Assembly (NCBI RefSeq): GCF_016462545.1
Contig: NZ_JAEMTA010000005.1
Location: forward strand, 61,244-125,243
Length of the DNA: 64,000 nt
Source: Mycolicibacterium sp.
Lineage (GTDB): Bacteria; Actinomycetota; Actinomycetes; Mycobacteriales; Mycobacteriaceae
Direction of reading: 5' to 3'
The notes beneath the pieces are model-generated. The model had not been told where the DNA came from, searched no databases, and was given only the letters and a program-made list of their open reading frames with translations. The position numbers and the translations under genes were made by a program. The stretch's first letter is position 1. The number at the start of each line of letters is the position of its first letter. Below are positions 34,836 to 45,904 of the stretch, piece after piece.

Positions 34836-37085
34836 GTGACTGAGCAGCCGACCATCATCTACACGCTGACCGACGAGGCGCCGCTGCTGGCGACGTATGC
34901 CTTCCTGCCGGTGGTGCGGGCGTTCGCCGGCGCGGCCGGCATCGACGTCAAGACCAGCGACATCTCCGTGGCGGCGCGCATTCTGGCCGAGTTCTCCGAC
35001 TATCTGACCGACGAGCAGCGGGTGCCGGACAACCTGGCCACGCTCGGTGAGCTGACACAGCTGCCGGACACCAACATCATCAAGCTGCCGAATATCAGCG
35101 CGTCGGTTCCTCAGCTGCTGGCGGCCATCAAGGAGCTGAAGGCCAAGGGGTACGACCTTCCGGACTACCCCGGCGAGCCGAAGAACGACGAGGAGCGCAA
35201 GCTCAAGGAACGCTACGGCAAGTGTCTGGGCAGCGCAGTGAACCCCGTTCTGCGCGAAGGTAACTCGGACCGTCGTGCACCGAAGGCCGTCAAGGAGTAC
35301 GCCCGCAAGCACCCGCACAGCATGGGCAAGTGGAGCCAGGCCTCGCGGACCCACGTGGCGACCATGACGCACGGCGACTTCTACCACGGTGAGAAGACGA
35401 TGACGGTGGACAAGGCGTGCACCGTGCGGATGGAGTTGGTGACCAGCCCCAAGGACGGGGTGGCCGGCGAGACCATCGTCTTGAAGCCCGAGGTCAAGCT
35501 GGACGAGGGCGACGTCATCGACAGCATGTTCATGAGCAAGAAGGCTCTCTGCGAGTTCTACGAAGAGCAGATGCAGGACGCGTACGAGACCGGCGTGATG
35601 TTCTCGCTGCACGTCAAGGCAACCATGATGAAGGTCAGCCACCCGATCGTCTTCGGCCACGCGGTCAAGGTCTTCTACAAGGACGCGTTCGCCAAGCACC
35701 AGGCGCTGTTCGACGAGTTGGGCGTCAACGTCAACAACGGATTGAGCGATCTCTACGCCAAGATCGAGTCGCTGCCCGCCTCACAGCACGAAGAGATCAT
35801 TCGCGACCTGCACGCCTGCCACGAGCATCGGCCCGAGTTGGCGATGGTCGACTCGGCGAAGGGGATCTCGAACTTTCACTCGCCCAGCGACGTCATCGTC
35901 GACGCGTCGATGCCCGCGATGATCCGCCTCGGCGGCAAGATGTACGGCGCCGACGGACGCACCAAGGACACCAAGGCCGTCAACCCGGAGTCGACGTTTT
36001 CCCGGATCTACCAGGAGATCATCAACTTCTGCAAGACGCACGGTCAGTTCGATCCGACGACGATGGGCACCGTGCCCAACGTCGGATTGATGGCGCAGAA
36101 GGCCGAGGAGTACGGCAGCCACGACAAGACCTTCGAGATCCCCACCGACGGCGTCGCCAACATCGTCGACGTCGACACCGGCGAGGTGCTGCTGACGCAG
36201 AACGTCGAGGCCGGTGACATCTGGCGCATGCCGGTCGTCAAGGACGCGCCGATCCGTGACTGGGTCAAGCTGGCCGTCACCCGGGCCCGCGATTCCGGCA
36301 TGCCGGTGGTGTTCTGGCTCGATCAGGAACGTCCGCACGAGAACGAGCTGCGCAAGAAGGTCAACACCTACCTCGCCGACCACGACATCGAGGGCCTCGA
36401 CATCTCCACCATGTCGCAGGAACGCGCCATGCGGCACACGATCGAACGCGCGATGCGCGGACAGGACACGATCGCCGCGACAGGCAACATCCTGCGCGAC
36501 TACCTCACCGACCTGTTCCCGATCCTGGAGCTGGGCACCAGCGCCAAGATGTTGTCGATCGTGCCGCTGATGGCCGGCGGTGGACTGTACGAGACCGGCG
36601 CTGGTGGCTCGGCGCCCAAGCACGTCAGCCAGCTGGTGGAGGAGAACCACCTGCGCTGGGATTCGCTCGGCGAGTTCCTGGCGCTGGCGGTCAGCCTTGA
36701 GGACCTTGGCAAGAAGGAACACAACGAGCGGGCCAAGATCCTCGCCAGGACTCTGGACCTGGCCACCGGAAAGTTGTTGGACAACAACAAGAATCCGTCG
36801 CGCAAGACCGGCGAACTCGACAACCGTGGGAGCCAGTTCTACCTCGCCATGTACTGGGCGCTCGAGCTCGCCGCGCAGACCGATGACACCGACTTGGCGG
36901 AGCACTTCGCGCCATTGGCGAAGACCTTGGCGGAGAACGAGGACGCCATCGTGGCCGAACTGAACGAGGCGCAGGGTGATGCCGTCGACATCGGCGGCTA
37001 CTACTACCCGGACCCGGAGAAGATCACCGCGGTGATGCGGCCGAGCAGGACGTTCAACGCGGCGCTGGACTCAGTCGAGGGCTGA
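34836..37085 (+). CDS. icd: Monomeric NADP-dependent isocitrate dehydrogenase
   Basis: A 749-residue enzyme of the monomeric IDH class that oxidises isocitrate to 2-oxoglutarate and CO2 with NADP in the TCA cycle. The length and sequence ([64 protein letters not shown]) are those of the single-chain family and unrelated in length to the 410-residue dimeric Icd1. Substrate and metal residues lie in the NSDRRAP and [15 protein letters not shown] regions. The start is GTG 34836 with GGGAGA upstream. The gene occupies the place where M. tuberculosis carries the dimeric icd1. A family A hairpin repeat follows the stop. Confidence 0.96.
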   Translation: MTEQPTIIYTLTDEAPLLATYAFLPVVRAFAGAAGIDVKTSDISVAARILAEFSDYLTDEQRVPDNLATLGELTQLPDTNIIKLPNISASVPQLLAAIKELKAKGYDLPDYPGEPKNDEERKLKERYGKCLGSAVNPVLREGNSDRRAPKAVKEYARKHPHSMGKWSQASRTHVATMTHGDFYHGEKTMTVDKACTVRMELVTSPKDGVAGETIVLKPEVKLDEGDVIDSMFMSKKALCEFYEEQMQDAYETGVMFSLHVKATMMKVSHPIVFGHAVKVFYKDAFAKHQALFDELGVNVNNGLSDLYAKIESLPASQHEEIIRDLHACHEHRPELAMVDSAKGISNFHSPSDVIVDASMPAMIRLGGKMYGADGRTKDTKAVNPESTFSRIYQEIINFCKTHGQFDPTTMGTVPNVGLMAQKAEEYGSHDKTFEIPTDGVANIVDVDTGEVLLTQNVEAGDIWRMPVVKDAPIRDWVKLAVTRARDSGMPVVFWLDQERPHENELRKKVNTYLADHDIEGLDISTMSQERAMRHTIERAMRGQDTIAATGNILRDYLTDLFPILELGTSAKMLSIVPLMAGGGLYETGAGGSAPKHVSQLVEENHLRWDSLGEFLALAVSLEDLGKKEHNERAKILARTLDLATGKLLDNNKNPSRKTGELDNRGSQFYLAMYWALELAAQTDDTDLAEHFAPLAKTLAENEDAIVAELNEAQGDAVDIGGYYYPDPEKITAVMRPSRTFNAALDSVEG

Positions 37086-37096
37086 CCCCTTCTCCG

Positions 37097-37154
37097 CGAG
37101 CGTGCGTGTCTGCTCCGCGACACGCCGCTCGCGGTGGCACGCGGCGCACGCTCG
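37097..37154 (+). repeat. Intergenic hairpin repeat, family A copy 2
   Basis: Arms CGAGCGTGCG (37097-37106) and CGCACGCTCG (37145-37154) pair perfectly around an inner GCGACACGCCG block shared with other copies. It fills the gap between the convergent icd and alpha/beta hydrolase genes. Confidence 0.85.
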
Positions 37155-37156
37155 AC

Positions 37157-37999
37157 CTAACCCGCGGGCGGTGCCTGCCGCATCGGCTCGGTGTGTTCAT
37201 CGACGAAGTCGGCGATCAGCTCGGTGACACGGCCCGGCGCCTCGAGCATCGGGATGTGTCCGACGCCCTCGAGTCGGCTGACCCGTGAGGTGGCCGGGAG
37301 GTTGTCGGTGAAGTGCCTGCTGAATCGCGGGTGAGGGACGACCCGGTCGAATTCACAGGTGACGAGCTGCACCGGGGCGGTCGAGTCGGCGAGCGCATCC
37401 AGCCCGGGTGCGGTCAGGGACTTGATCAGCATCTGCAGGTACGCCGGGCAGTGGGTGGCATCGTCGATGAGGGTCAGGAGTTCTGGCTCTCGGGGACCGT
37501 CGGCCGGACCGCTGACCGCGAGCGTCGCGATCCGTCGCGCGAACGGCAACTGCAGGATTCGAGGTCCGAAGAGGCGCGCCGCCAGGAGTACCGGCCCGCC
37601 GAGGATGAACTTGCCCACGACTTCGAACTTGACCGGTGAATAGCGTTTCCAGCCGCCGGCCGGGGCGATCGCGGTGACCGTGCGTGCCCTGCCGCGGCGT
37701 TCGAGTTCGAAGGACACCCAGCCGCCGAGGGAATTGCCCACGATGTGCGCGGTGCGCCAACCCAACTGGTCGAGCTGGCGTTCGATCTCGTCGGCGAACA
37801 CGTGGGTGTCGAGAAACCAGCTGCTGGCGCGAGGTCCGCCGTGGTGCCCCACCATCGTGGGTGCGAAGACTTCGAAGCGGCCGGTCTCGGCGAGCTGCTC
37901 GGCCACCGTGGACCACACTTCCTGCGAGCACAGGAACGGATGTAGCAGCAAGATCGGCTCGCCCGACCCGACGTGGATCGGTTCGCGTCGGAACGTCAT
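37157..37999 (-). CDS. Alpha/beta hydrolase
   Basis: A 280-residue hydrolase with the complete triad pattern: nucleophile in GNSLGGWVSFELE, Asp in TCEFDRVVPHPRF and His in GVGHIPMLEAPGRV. The oxyanion loop LLLHPFLCSQEVW is typical of cytoplasmic esterases and epoxide-hydrolase-like enzymes. There is no signal peptide. The substrate cannot be assigned. It converges on icd across a family A hairpin repeat and is divergent from xthA. Confidence 0.85.
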   Translation of the reverse strand: MTFRREPIHVGSGEPILLLHPFLCSQEVWSTVAEQLAETGRFEVFAPTMVGHHGGPRASSWFLDTHVFADEIERQLDQLGWRTAHIVGNSLGGWVSFELERRGRARTVTAIAPAGGWKRYSPVKFEVVGKFILGGPVLLAARLFGPRILQLPFARRIATLAVSGPADGPREPELLTLIDDATHCPAYLQMLIKSLTAPGLDALADSTAPVQLVTCEFDRVVPHPRFSRHFTDNLPATSRVSRLEGVGHIPMLEAPGRVTELIADFVDEHTEPMRQAPPAG

Positions 38000-38007
38000 G
38001 GCCCGAC

Positions 38008-38040
38008 TCTAGCAAGGAACCCGGTACCGCCGGTAACGCC
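38008..38040 (-). other. Short intergenic stretch resembling an SDR nucleotide-binding motif
   Basis: On the minus strand these bases read GVTGGTGFLAR. A 22-base block (38017-38038) is identical to the acrA1 sequence at 8638-8659 that encodes its NAD(P)-binding loop. It could be a gene relic or chance; no longer similarity was found. Confidence 0.35.
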
Positions 38041-38065
38041 TGAGGGCGTATTAGGGTCGTCGTCC

Positions 38066-39956
<1,891 letters not shown>

Positions 39957-39988
39957 GATCCCAGCGTTCCGACCATCAGGAGGCCGGC

Positions 39989-41014
39989 GTGACCGAACCG
40001 GCTGCACCCGGCATCATGGACCGGCTCCGAGCCAGATTCCCCTGGTTCGACCGCGTCATGCTCGCCCAGGGGCGCTATGACGAGAGCAAGGGCGACTTCT
40101 ACGCCGCGGGCATCACCTACTTCACGATCTTCGCCCTGTTCCCCCTGCTGATGGTCGCGTTCGCCGCGGGCGGCTTCGTGCTGGCGAACCGGCCCGACCT
40201 GCTGGCGGAGATCGAGGCGAAGATCCGCGGGGCGGTATCGGGTGACCTCGGCCAACAGCTCGTCAACCTGATGGATTCGGCGATCGACTCCCGCACGTCG
40301 ATCGGCGTGATCGGACTGGCCACCGCCACCTGGGCGGGCCTGGGATGGATGGCCAACCTGCGGGAGGCGCTGAGCCAGATGTGGGGCTTGCAGCGCGGGG
40401 AGCCGAAGGGATTCGTCGGCACCAAGGTCTCGGATCTGCTCGCCCTGCTGTCGGCCTTCGCCGCGATCGCGGTCACCGTCGCGCTGAGTGCGTTGGGCAA
40501 CGGGACGGTGATGCGGAACGTGATCGAGTGGCTCGGCATCCCTGAGTTCGTGGGGCTGGGTGTGCTGCTGCGGGTTGCCTCGCTGCTGGCATCTCTCGGC
40601 ATTTCCTGGTTGCTGTTCACCTGGGTCATCGCCCGCCTGCCGCGGGAGTCGGTGAGCTTTCGGAGCGCGCGACGGGCCGGCCTGCTCGCGGCAGTGGCGT
40701 TCGAGATCTTCAAGCTGGTTGCCGCCGTCTACCTGAGCTCGGTGATCCGGGGTCCGGCGGGAGCCACGTTCGGCCCGGTGCTCGGGCTGATGGTGTTCGC
40801 CTACATCACGGCGCGGCTGATCCTCTTCGCCACGGCGTGGGCCGCGACATCACCGGACAACCTCGCGTCTGCGCCCGTCGGTCCACCGGATCCGGCCGAG
40901 ATCACCACCAGGGTCCAGCTGCGGGAAGGACTGGGAGTACGCGGCGCCCTCGCCGCTGCCGGGGTGGGAGCCCTTGGGGCGATGGGCCTTTCGCGACTGA
41001 CGCGACGGCGCTGA
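39989..41014 (+). CDS. YihY/BrkB family inner membrane protein
   Basis: A 341-residue integral membrane protein of the YihY/virulence factor BrkB family (Rv3335c type). About six membrane helices are visible, beginning with GITYFTIFALFPLLMVAFAAGGF and including the long hydrophobic stretches near 105-125, 140-165, 185-215 and 240-275. The family function is unsettled; it was once called RNase BN by mistake. The start is GTG 39989. It is downstream of trpS on the same strand and converges with the small exported protein gene. Confidence 0.9.
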   Translation: MTEPAAPGIMDRLRARFPWFDRVMLAQGRYDESKGDFYAAGITYFTIFALFPLLMVAFAAGGFVLANRPDLLAEIEAKIRGAVSGDLGQQLVNLMDSAIDSRTSIGVIGLATATWAGLGWMANLREALSQMWGLQRGEPKGFVGTKVSDLLALLSAFAAIAVTVALSALGNGTVMRNVIEWLGIPEFVGLGVLLRVASLLASLGISWLLFTWVIARLPRESVSFRSARRAGLLAAVAFEIFKLVAAVYLSSVIRGPAGATFGPVLGLMVFAYITARLILFATAWAATSPDNLASAPVGPPDPAEITTRVQLREGLGVRGALAAAGVGALGAMGLSRLTRRR

Positions 41015-41037
41015 GGCTCAGCGGCTCGGACGTCCGC

Positions 41038-41358
41038 TCAGGGTCGGTAACCGGGAACGACCAGAGTGCCTGGGTAGTTCACGTAGTACGACAAGCAGGT
41101 CAAGTTGTGTCGACACGCGATGATCGCACCGGCGTCGGGTGCCGCACCGACGACGTGATCCGCGCGGGCTGGCAGGTTGCAGTTGACGATGTATGGATTG
41201 AGCGGTACCACGCCGTCGACGCAATCCGACCCCGACGCCGTGGTGCCAGACGACGGCGCGAGTGCGTCGAGGCCCGCGGGTGCGAGTGCGAACCCAACTG
41301 CGGCAGTAGCGAGTCCGGCCACCACCAGGCGACGGGCTCGGGAACTCAGCGTGACCAT
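41038..41358 (-). CDS. Small exported protein with four cysteines
   Basis: A 106-residue protein with a signal peptide (basic RARR, then VVAGLATAAVGFALAPAG) and a mature part of about 75 residues with four cysteines (SDCVD, VNCNLP, ACRHNLTC) that probably form two disulfides. The HNLTCLSYYVNYPGTLVVPGYRP end is unusual for its aromatic residues. No family was recognised. The start is ATG 41358. It converges on the YihY gene and lies downstream of dacB1 on the same strand with a 157-base gap that holds nothing obvious. Confidence 0.7.
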   Translation of the reverse strand: MVTLSSRARRLVVAGLATAAVGFALAPAGLDALAPSSGTTASGSDCVDGVVPLNPYIVNCNLPARADHVVGAAPDAGAIIACRHNLTCLSYYVNYPGTLVVPGYRP

Positions 41359-41515
41359 GGTCGACTCCCATCGTTGACAAGCGACCTATGGAATCGACGG
41401 TACGCCGATGCGATGGATTCAGGAGTGACGAAACCATGTCGGCACCCACGACGCCGCGGCGGGCGTGAGTGCCTTTGCGGTAGCTGAGGTTTCGGCCCGG
41501 GGAGTTAGGCGAGGC

Positions 41516-42757
41516 TCAGCTGTTGGGGCGTCGGTTCAACGACCGGGCGGCCATGATCAGACCGAACACGATGATCGAACCCACGACGCCCACGCCCACC
41601 CGGACCGGCACGGCGTCGGCGCTCGGCAGGGGAGAGGCCGCGACGTCCTGGGCAGGGACGTTGTCACCGAGCGGGTTGGCGGCCCTCGCGACGAGCGAGG
41701 GGTCCGGGTCGATCAGCGAGCCGACCTTCGTTCCCGTCGGCGTGGCGAACCCGTAGTCCAGCAGATGGGCAGCCTGCTCCCACGGGGCGATGGGCAGGCG
41801 TGTGCCGTGCAGCATGATCGCGACCAGCCGGCGCCCGTCACGTTCGGCCGCGCCGACGAACGTCTGTCCGGCGTCGTCGGTATAGCCGGTCTTGCCGCCG
41901 AGAGCGCCCGGGTAGTTGTACAGAAGCTGGTTGTCGTTCTCCAGCTGGTAGCCGGGGCTGTCCTCGCCGCCGTCGCGCGCGGGGTGCCCGGGGAAGTCGT
42001 ACGTCTTCGTCGCTACGACGTTGGCGAACACCGCGTTCTGCCATGCGTATCGGTAGAACAGCCCAAGGTCGTAGGCCGACGTACTCATGCCTGGCCCGTC
42101 GAGGCCCGACGGGGTAGCGGCGCGGGTGTCACGCCCGCCGAGTTTCCCGGCGAGGTCGTTGATCTTCTGCAGTGCGGTGTCCATGCCGCCGAGCTGAGCG
42201 GCGAGGGCATGGGCGGCGTCATTGCCCGAGTGCATCAGCAGGCCGTGAAGGAGGTCGTTGACGGTGTATTTGCCGCCTTGGTCGACACCGACCCGGGTGC
42301 CCTCGGCCGCAGCGTCCTGGGCGGTCCCGATGACCTGCTTGTTTATCGGCAGCTCCCGGAGCGACTGCATCGCCACCAGCACCTTGATGATGCTGGCGGG
42401 ACGGTGCCTGCCATGCGGATCCCTGGCCGCGATGATGTCGCCGCTATCGAGGTCGGCGACGACCCAGGCCTCGGCAGAAACGTCGTCGGGCACCGGTGGG
42501 GTGCCCGGCGCGGTGATGATGCCGCAGCCGGACAGTGCGTCACCGCCCAGGGGCTTGGCGGGCACGGGCAACGGCGCCGGTGGATCACCCGACTCGGGGA
42601 CTTCGGAGGAGTCGACGGCCGGCGGGGTGACGACCCGGTAGGGGCACGCGTCGTCGGCGTGGGCCAGTGCCGGGCTGCCCAGCAGGCAGAAGCCCGCCAA
42701 CAAGGGCGTGGCTATGAGCGCGGCGGCGCGCCGGGACACGGTTCGGAAGGTCGCCAT
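41516..42757 (-). CDS. dacB1: D-alanyl-D-alanine carboxypeptidase (DacB1, PBP5-like)
   Basis: A 413-residue penicillin-binding protein that trims the terminal D-Ala of peptidoglycan stem peptides. A signal peptide (about 1-35) leads into an extracytoplasmic domain with the three active-site motifs: S122-x-x-K125 (ASIIKVL), S177-G-N179 and K289-T-G. A C-terminal membrane helix ([20 protein letters not shown]) anchors the enzyme to the outer face of the membrane. Both an insert rich in Pro before the catalytic domain and the length match Rv3330. It starts at ATG 42757. Confidence 0.95.
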   Translation of the reverse strand: MATFRTVSRRAAALIATPLLAGFCLLGSPALAHADDACPYRVVTPPAVDSSEVPESGDPPAPLPVPAKPLGGDALSGCGIITAPGTPPVPDDVSAEAWVVADLDSGDIIAARDPHGRHRPASIIKVLVAMQSLRELPINKQVIGTAQDAAAEGTRVGVDQGGKYTVNDLLHGLLMHSGNDAAHALAAQLGGMDTALQKINDLAGKLGGRDTRAATPSGLDGPGMSTSAYDLGLFYRYAWQNAVFANVVATKTYDFPGHPARDGGEDSPGYQLENDNQLLYNYPGALGGKTGYTDDAGQTFVGAAERDGRRLVAIMLHGTRLPIAPWEQAAHLLDYGFATPTGTKVGSLIDPDPSLVARAANPLGDNVPAQDVAASPLPSADAVPVRVGVGVVGSIIVFGLIMAARSLNRRPNS

Positions 42758-42855
42758 GGTGTCTGCAGATTAGGCGACGGACCGTCGATCTTCGGGTTGC
42801 CACGCTGTTACCAGAGTTGCCGTTGCTGCTCGTGGGACTGGCTGCGGACGATCGC

Positions 42856-43854
42856 CTAGATGTCGAAGCACGCGATCGAAGGCGCACCGATACCCGCGAG
42901 CCACACCCGGTTGCCCTCCTGGACCACACCGGTCGTCGACCCGAAGGCGGAATGCCGAGTGCGCAGCTGCGTCAGCACCCGGCCGTCATCGGAATCCAGT
43001 GCGATGACCCATACCACGGGCTTGACGTCGGGTAGTGCGCCATATGGCAAGCGCCACAGCAGCTTTCGCAAACCCGGAGCCCTGGGCACCAGCCATTCGG
43101 TCAGGGCGTTGCGGCTCGACACCATCGCGACCCAGATCCGACCGTCGGGCCCGGTCGAGATGTTGTCCGGGTAGCCGGGCAGCGATTCGGTCAACGGCGT
43201 GACCGTGCCGGCCTTCGGGCCGGTGAGCCAGAACTTCGACACCCTCGCACCCGTCGTCTCGGCGAACACCACCGCGGATTCGTCGGCGGTCAGCGTCACC
43301 CCGTTGGCGAAGTGCAGGCCGGACACCAATCGTGTCACCGTGCCGTCGGGGTCACGGCGGAACAGCGAACCCGATCCGCGGGCTTCGAGGACCGCCGCCT
43401 TGTAGAACTCGTAGTGGAACCGGTCGGTGGACTCCGTGAAATAGATTGTGCCGTCCGATGATTCGACGACGTTCGAGCAGAACGTCAGCGGCCGGCCCGC
43501 AACCTCGGTGACCAGGGTCTCGATACCACCGGTCGCAGTATCCATCGCCAGCAGGCCGCGATGGCTGTCGCAGACCAGCAGTCGTCCGTCGCGGGCCACC
43601 GCCAGCCCGAGCGGCCGACCACCGGTGTCACCGATCACCTCGCACGACCCCGACTCGGCGTCGATGCGCATGATCTGGCCGCCGACGACCCCGGTGTACA
43701 CGCCACCGCGGCCATCGACGACCACGTCCTCCGGGGCCAGGCCCGGCACGTCGATGATCCTGAGCCGACGCACCAGGTCGGGTTCCTGCAGCGGTACCGA
43801 CGGCGGGGGACGCCAGCGGACGGGATCTATCGACGGCTTGGTTGCTGAGCTCAC
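42856..43854 (-). CDS. SMP-30/strictosidine-synthase-like beta-propeller protein
   Basis: A 332-residue predicted six-bladed propeller. The blade motifs APEDVVVDGRGGVYTGVVGGQI, GGRPLGLAVARDGRLLVCDS and the family signature FCSNVVESSDGTIYFTES ... HFANGVTLTADESAVVFAET are those of strictosidine synthase-like and gluconolactonase proteins. Bacterial members are usually lactonases or of unknown function, and none makes strictosidine. The start is GTG 43854, 23 bases from the aminotransferase stop on the same strand, so it may belong to the lrp-aminotransferase unit. Confidence 0.83.
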   Translation of the reverse strand: MSSATKPSIDPVRWRPPPSVPLQEPDLVRRLRIIDVPGLAPEDVVVDGRGGVYTGVVGGQIMRIDAESGSCEVIGDTGGRPLGLAVARDGRLLVCDSHRGLLAMDTATGGIETLVTEVAGRPLTFCSNVVESSDGTIYFTESTDRFHYEFYKAAVLEARGSGSLFRRDPDGTVTRLVSGLHFANGVTLTADESAVVFAETTGARVSKFWLTGPKAGTVTPLTESLPGYPDNISTGPDGRIWVAMVSSRNALTEWLVPRAPGLRKLLWRLPYGALPDVKPVVWVIALDSDDGRVLTQLRTRHSAFGSTTGVVQEGNRVWLAGIGAPSIACFDI

Positions 43855-43877
43855 CCGCGCGAGGCTACTGGTGGCTC

Positions 43878-45263
43878 CTACATCCGGCGGCTTGCCTCGC
43901 TCAATACGCCATGCAGAATGTCGTAGATCGCGTCGAATTCCGGTTGGCCGCAGATCAGCGGGGGCGCCAGCTGAACGACTGGGTCGCCACGATCGTCAGC
44001 ACGGCAGTACAAACCCGCCTCGAACAGCGCCGGGGTGAGGTAGCCGCGGAGCAACCGCTCACACTCTTCGTCGTTGAACGTCTCCTTGGTCGCCTTGTCC
44101 TTGACCAGTTCGATGCCGTAGAAGAAGCCCTCGCCACGAACGTCACCGACGATGGGCAGTTCGTGCAGCTTCTCGAGGGTGGACTTGAAGGCGGGGGCCA
44201 TCTCCTTGACGTGGTCGTTGATGCCCTCGCGCTCGAAGATGTCGAGGTTGGCCAGCGCCACCGCCGCCGACACCGGGTGACCGCCGAACGTGTAGCCGTG
44301 CCCGAAGACCGTCTGCCCGTCGTTGAACGGCTCGAACAGCCGGTCACTGGCGATCATCGCGCCGATCGGAGAGTAGCCCGAGGTGAGCCCCTTGGCGCAG
44401 GTGATGATGTCGGGCACGTAGCCAAAGTCGTTGCAGGCGAACATCGATCCGATACGTCCGTACGCGCAGATCACCTCGTCGGAGACCAGCAGCACGTCGT
44501 ACTCGTCGCAGATCTCGCGAACCCGCTCGAAGTATCCGGGCGGCGGCGGGAAGCAGCCACCGGCGTTCTGCACGGGCTCGAGGAAGACCGCGGCGACGGT
44601 GTCGGGACCCTCGAACTCGATGGCCTCGGCGATCCGGTCGGCGCAGTAGCGTCCCCATGCCTTCGGGTCGTTGCTGAACTGCTCGGGAGCCCGGTAGAAG
44701 TTGGTGTTGGGGACCCGGAAGCCGCCGGGGGTCGGCGGATCGAACGGCGCCTTGAACACCGGGATGCCGGTGATGGCCAGCGCTCCCTGCGGCGTCCCGT
44801 GATAGGCGATGGACCGCGATATCACCTTGTACTTGCCCGGCTTGCCGGTCAGCTTGAAGTACTGCTTGGCCAGTTTCCACGCACTCTCGACGGCCTCGCC
44901 GCCGCCGGTGGTGAAGAAGACCCGGTTCAGGTCGCCCGGCGCGTAGTTCGCGATGCGCTCGGCCAGGTCGATGGCCGGCGGCGTGGCGAACGACCACAGC
45001 GGGAAGAACGCCAGCTGTTCGGCCTGCTTGGCTGCGGCCTCGGCCAGTTCGGCGCGGCCATGGCCGACCTGAACCACGAACAACCCGGACAGTCCGTCGA
45101 TGAACTTGTTGCCGTCGCTGTCCCAGATGTGGACGCCTTCGCCGCGGGTGATGATCGGCGGGGTGATGTCGGCGCCGTGGCGGGCGAAGTGCCCCCAGAG
45201 GTGGCGCTTGGCCTTGGCGGCCATGTCGGTGTATACGGTTGGATCTGAATCTACGAGAGTCAT
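43878..45263 (-). CDS. Class III PLP-dependent aminotransferase (Rv3329 type; omega-amine/GABA-like)
   Basis: A 461-residue omega-aminotransferase. The PLP lysine lies in ITCAKGLTSGYSPIGAMI, the PLP-contacting Asp in LLVSDEVICAYGR, and the N-terminal DSDGNKFIDGLSGLFVVQVGHG and SRSIAYHGTPQGAL blocks are those of the putrescine/beta-alanine/pyruvate group. It would remove a terminal amino group from a diamine, GABA, lysine or a similar substrate; which one is not decided by sequence. Its ATG overlaps the lrp stop (ATGA), so the two are co-expressed. An aldehyde dehydrogenase is divergently encoded next to lrp. Confidence 0.88.
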   Translation of the reverse strand: MTLVDSDPTVYTDMAAKAKRHLWGHFARHGADITPPIITRGEGVHIWDSDGNKFIDGLSGLFVVQVGHGRAELAEAAAKQAEQLAFFPLWSFATPPAIDLAERIANYAPGDLNRVFFTTGGGEAVESAWKLAKQYFKLTGKPGKYKVISRSIAYHGTPQGALAITGIPVFKAPFDPPTPGGFRVPNTNFYRAPEQFSNDPKAWGRYCADRIAEAIEFEGPDTVAAVFLEPVQNAGGCFPPPPGYFERVREICDEYDVLLVSDEVICAYGRIGSMFACNDFGYVPDIITCAKGLTSGYSPIGAMIASDRLFEPFNDGQTVFGHGYTFGGHPVSAAVALANLDIFEREGINDHVKEMAPAFKSTLEKLHELPIVGDVRGEGFFYGIELVKDKATKETFNDEECERLLRGYLTPALFEAGLYCRADDRGDPVVQLAPPLICGQPEFDAIYDILHGVLSEASRRM

Positions 45264-45781
45264 CTAGTGCCCCAATTGTATTGCTGTTTAACGAGTTTGA
45301 GATAGACCAAGGTTTCGGTGGATATCACTCCCGGTACGGCACGAATCTTCGTGTTGAGTAGGTCTAGTAGGTCACCGTCGTCCTCGCAGACGACTTCGAC
45401 GATGGCATCGAAGGATCCCGCGGTGAGCACCACGTAGTCGACGGATTCGATGTTGGCCAGCTTGTCGGCGATCTTGGTGGTGTCGCCGGTGCAGCGGATG
45501 CCGATCATCGCTTGGCGCGCGAAGCCGAGTTGCATCGGGTCGGTCACGGCGACGATCTGCATGACGCCCGCGTCGGTCATGCGCTGGACGCGTTGGCGCA
45601 CGGCGGCCTCGGACAACCCGACCGCCTTGCCGATCCCCGCGTAGGACCTGCGGCCATCCTGCTGCAGCTTCTCGATGATCGCCTTGGACAGTTCGTCGAG
45701 CTGGAACGCGGCACCAGGGCGGGAGTGGTTGATCCGCAGCGAGACAGCCCCAATGCCGGGTGATGCATTCGGGTCGACCAT
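45260..45781 (-). CDS. Lrp/AsnC family transcriptional regulator
   Basis: A 173-residue Lrp/AsnC protein. The N-terminal helix-turn-helix (LDELSKAIIEKLQQDGRRSYAGIGKAVGLSEAAVRQRVQRM) is followed by a RAM ligand-binding domain (IRAVPGVISTETLVYLKL at its end). Such proteins sense amino acids and control nearby catabolic genes. It is translationally coupled to the aminotransferase and divergent from the aldehyde dehydrogenase, so it probably controls both from the 123-base gap. The start is ATG 45781. Confidence 0.9.
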   Translation of the reverse strand: MVDPNASPGIGAVSLRINHSRPGAAFQLDELSKAIIEKLQQDGRRSYAGIGKAVGLSEAAVRQRVQRMTDAGVMQIVAVTDPMQLGFARQAMIGIRCTGDTTKIADKLANIESVDYVVLTAGSFDAIVEVVCEDDGDLLDLLNTKIRAVPGVISTETLVYLKLVKQQYNWGTR

Positions 45782-45790
45782 GACCACGAT

Positions 45791-45848
45791 TGTGCACGGA
45801 ATCCGTCGTCTCAGGCAACCAAAGCCATGAAATCGTTTGTTTTGCACA
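45791..45848. promoter_or_regulatory. Possible Lrp-type half-sites in the lrp/ALDH intergenic region
   Basis: TGTGCA (45791-45796) and its inverse TGCACA (45843-45848) lie 46 bases apart in the divergent promoter region. This is weak evidence for a regulator site; the spacing would suit an oligomeric Lrp protein. Confidence 0.3.
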
Positions 45849-45891
45849 GCTGTCACGGGGGGAATGCGTAGCCCGTCGGGAAGAGGTCGGC

Positions 45892-45897
45892 TAGCGT
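45892..45897 (+). promoter_or_regulatory. Putative -10 element of the aldehyde dehydrogenase gene (leaderless)
   Basis: TAGCGT fits TANNNT and ends 7 bases before the ATG at 45905. No ribosome site is present in between, so a leaderless transcript is likely. Confidence 0.5.
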
Positions 45898-45904
45898 AAA
45901 AGTC

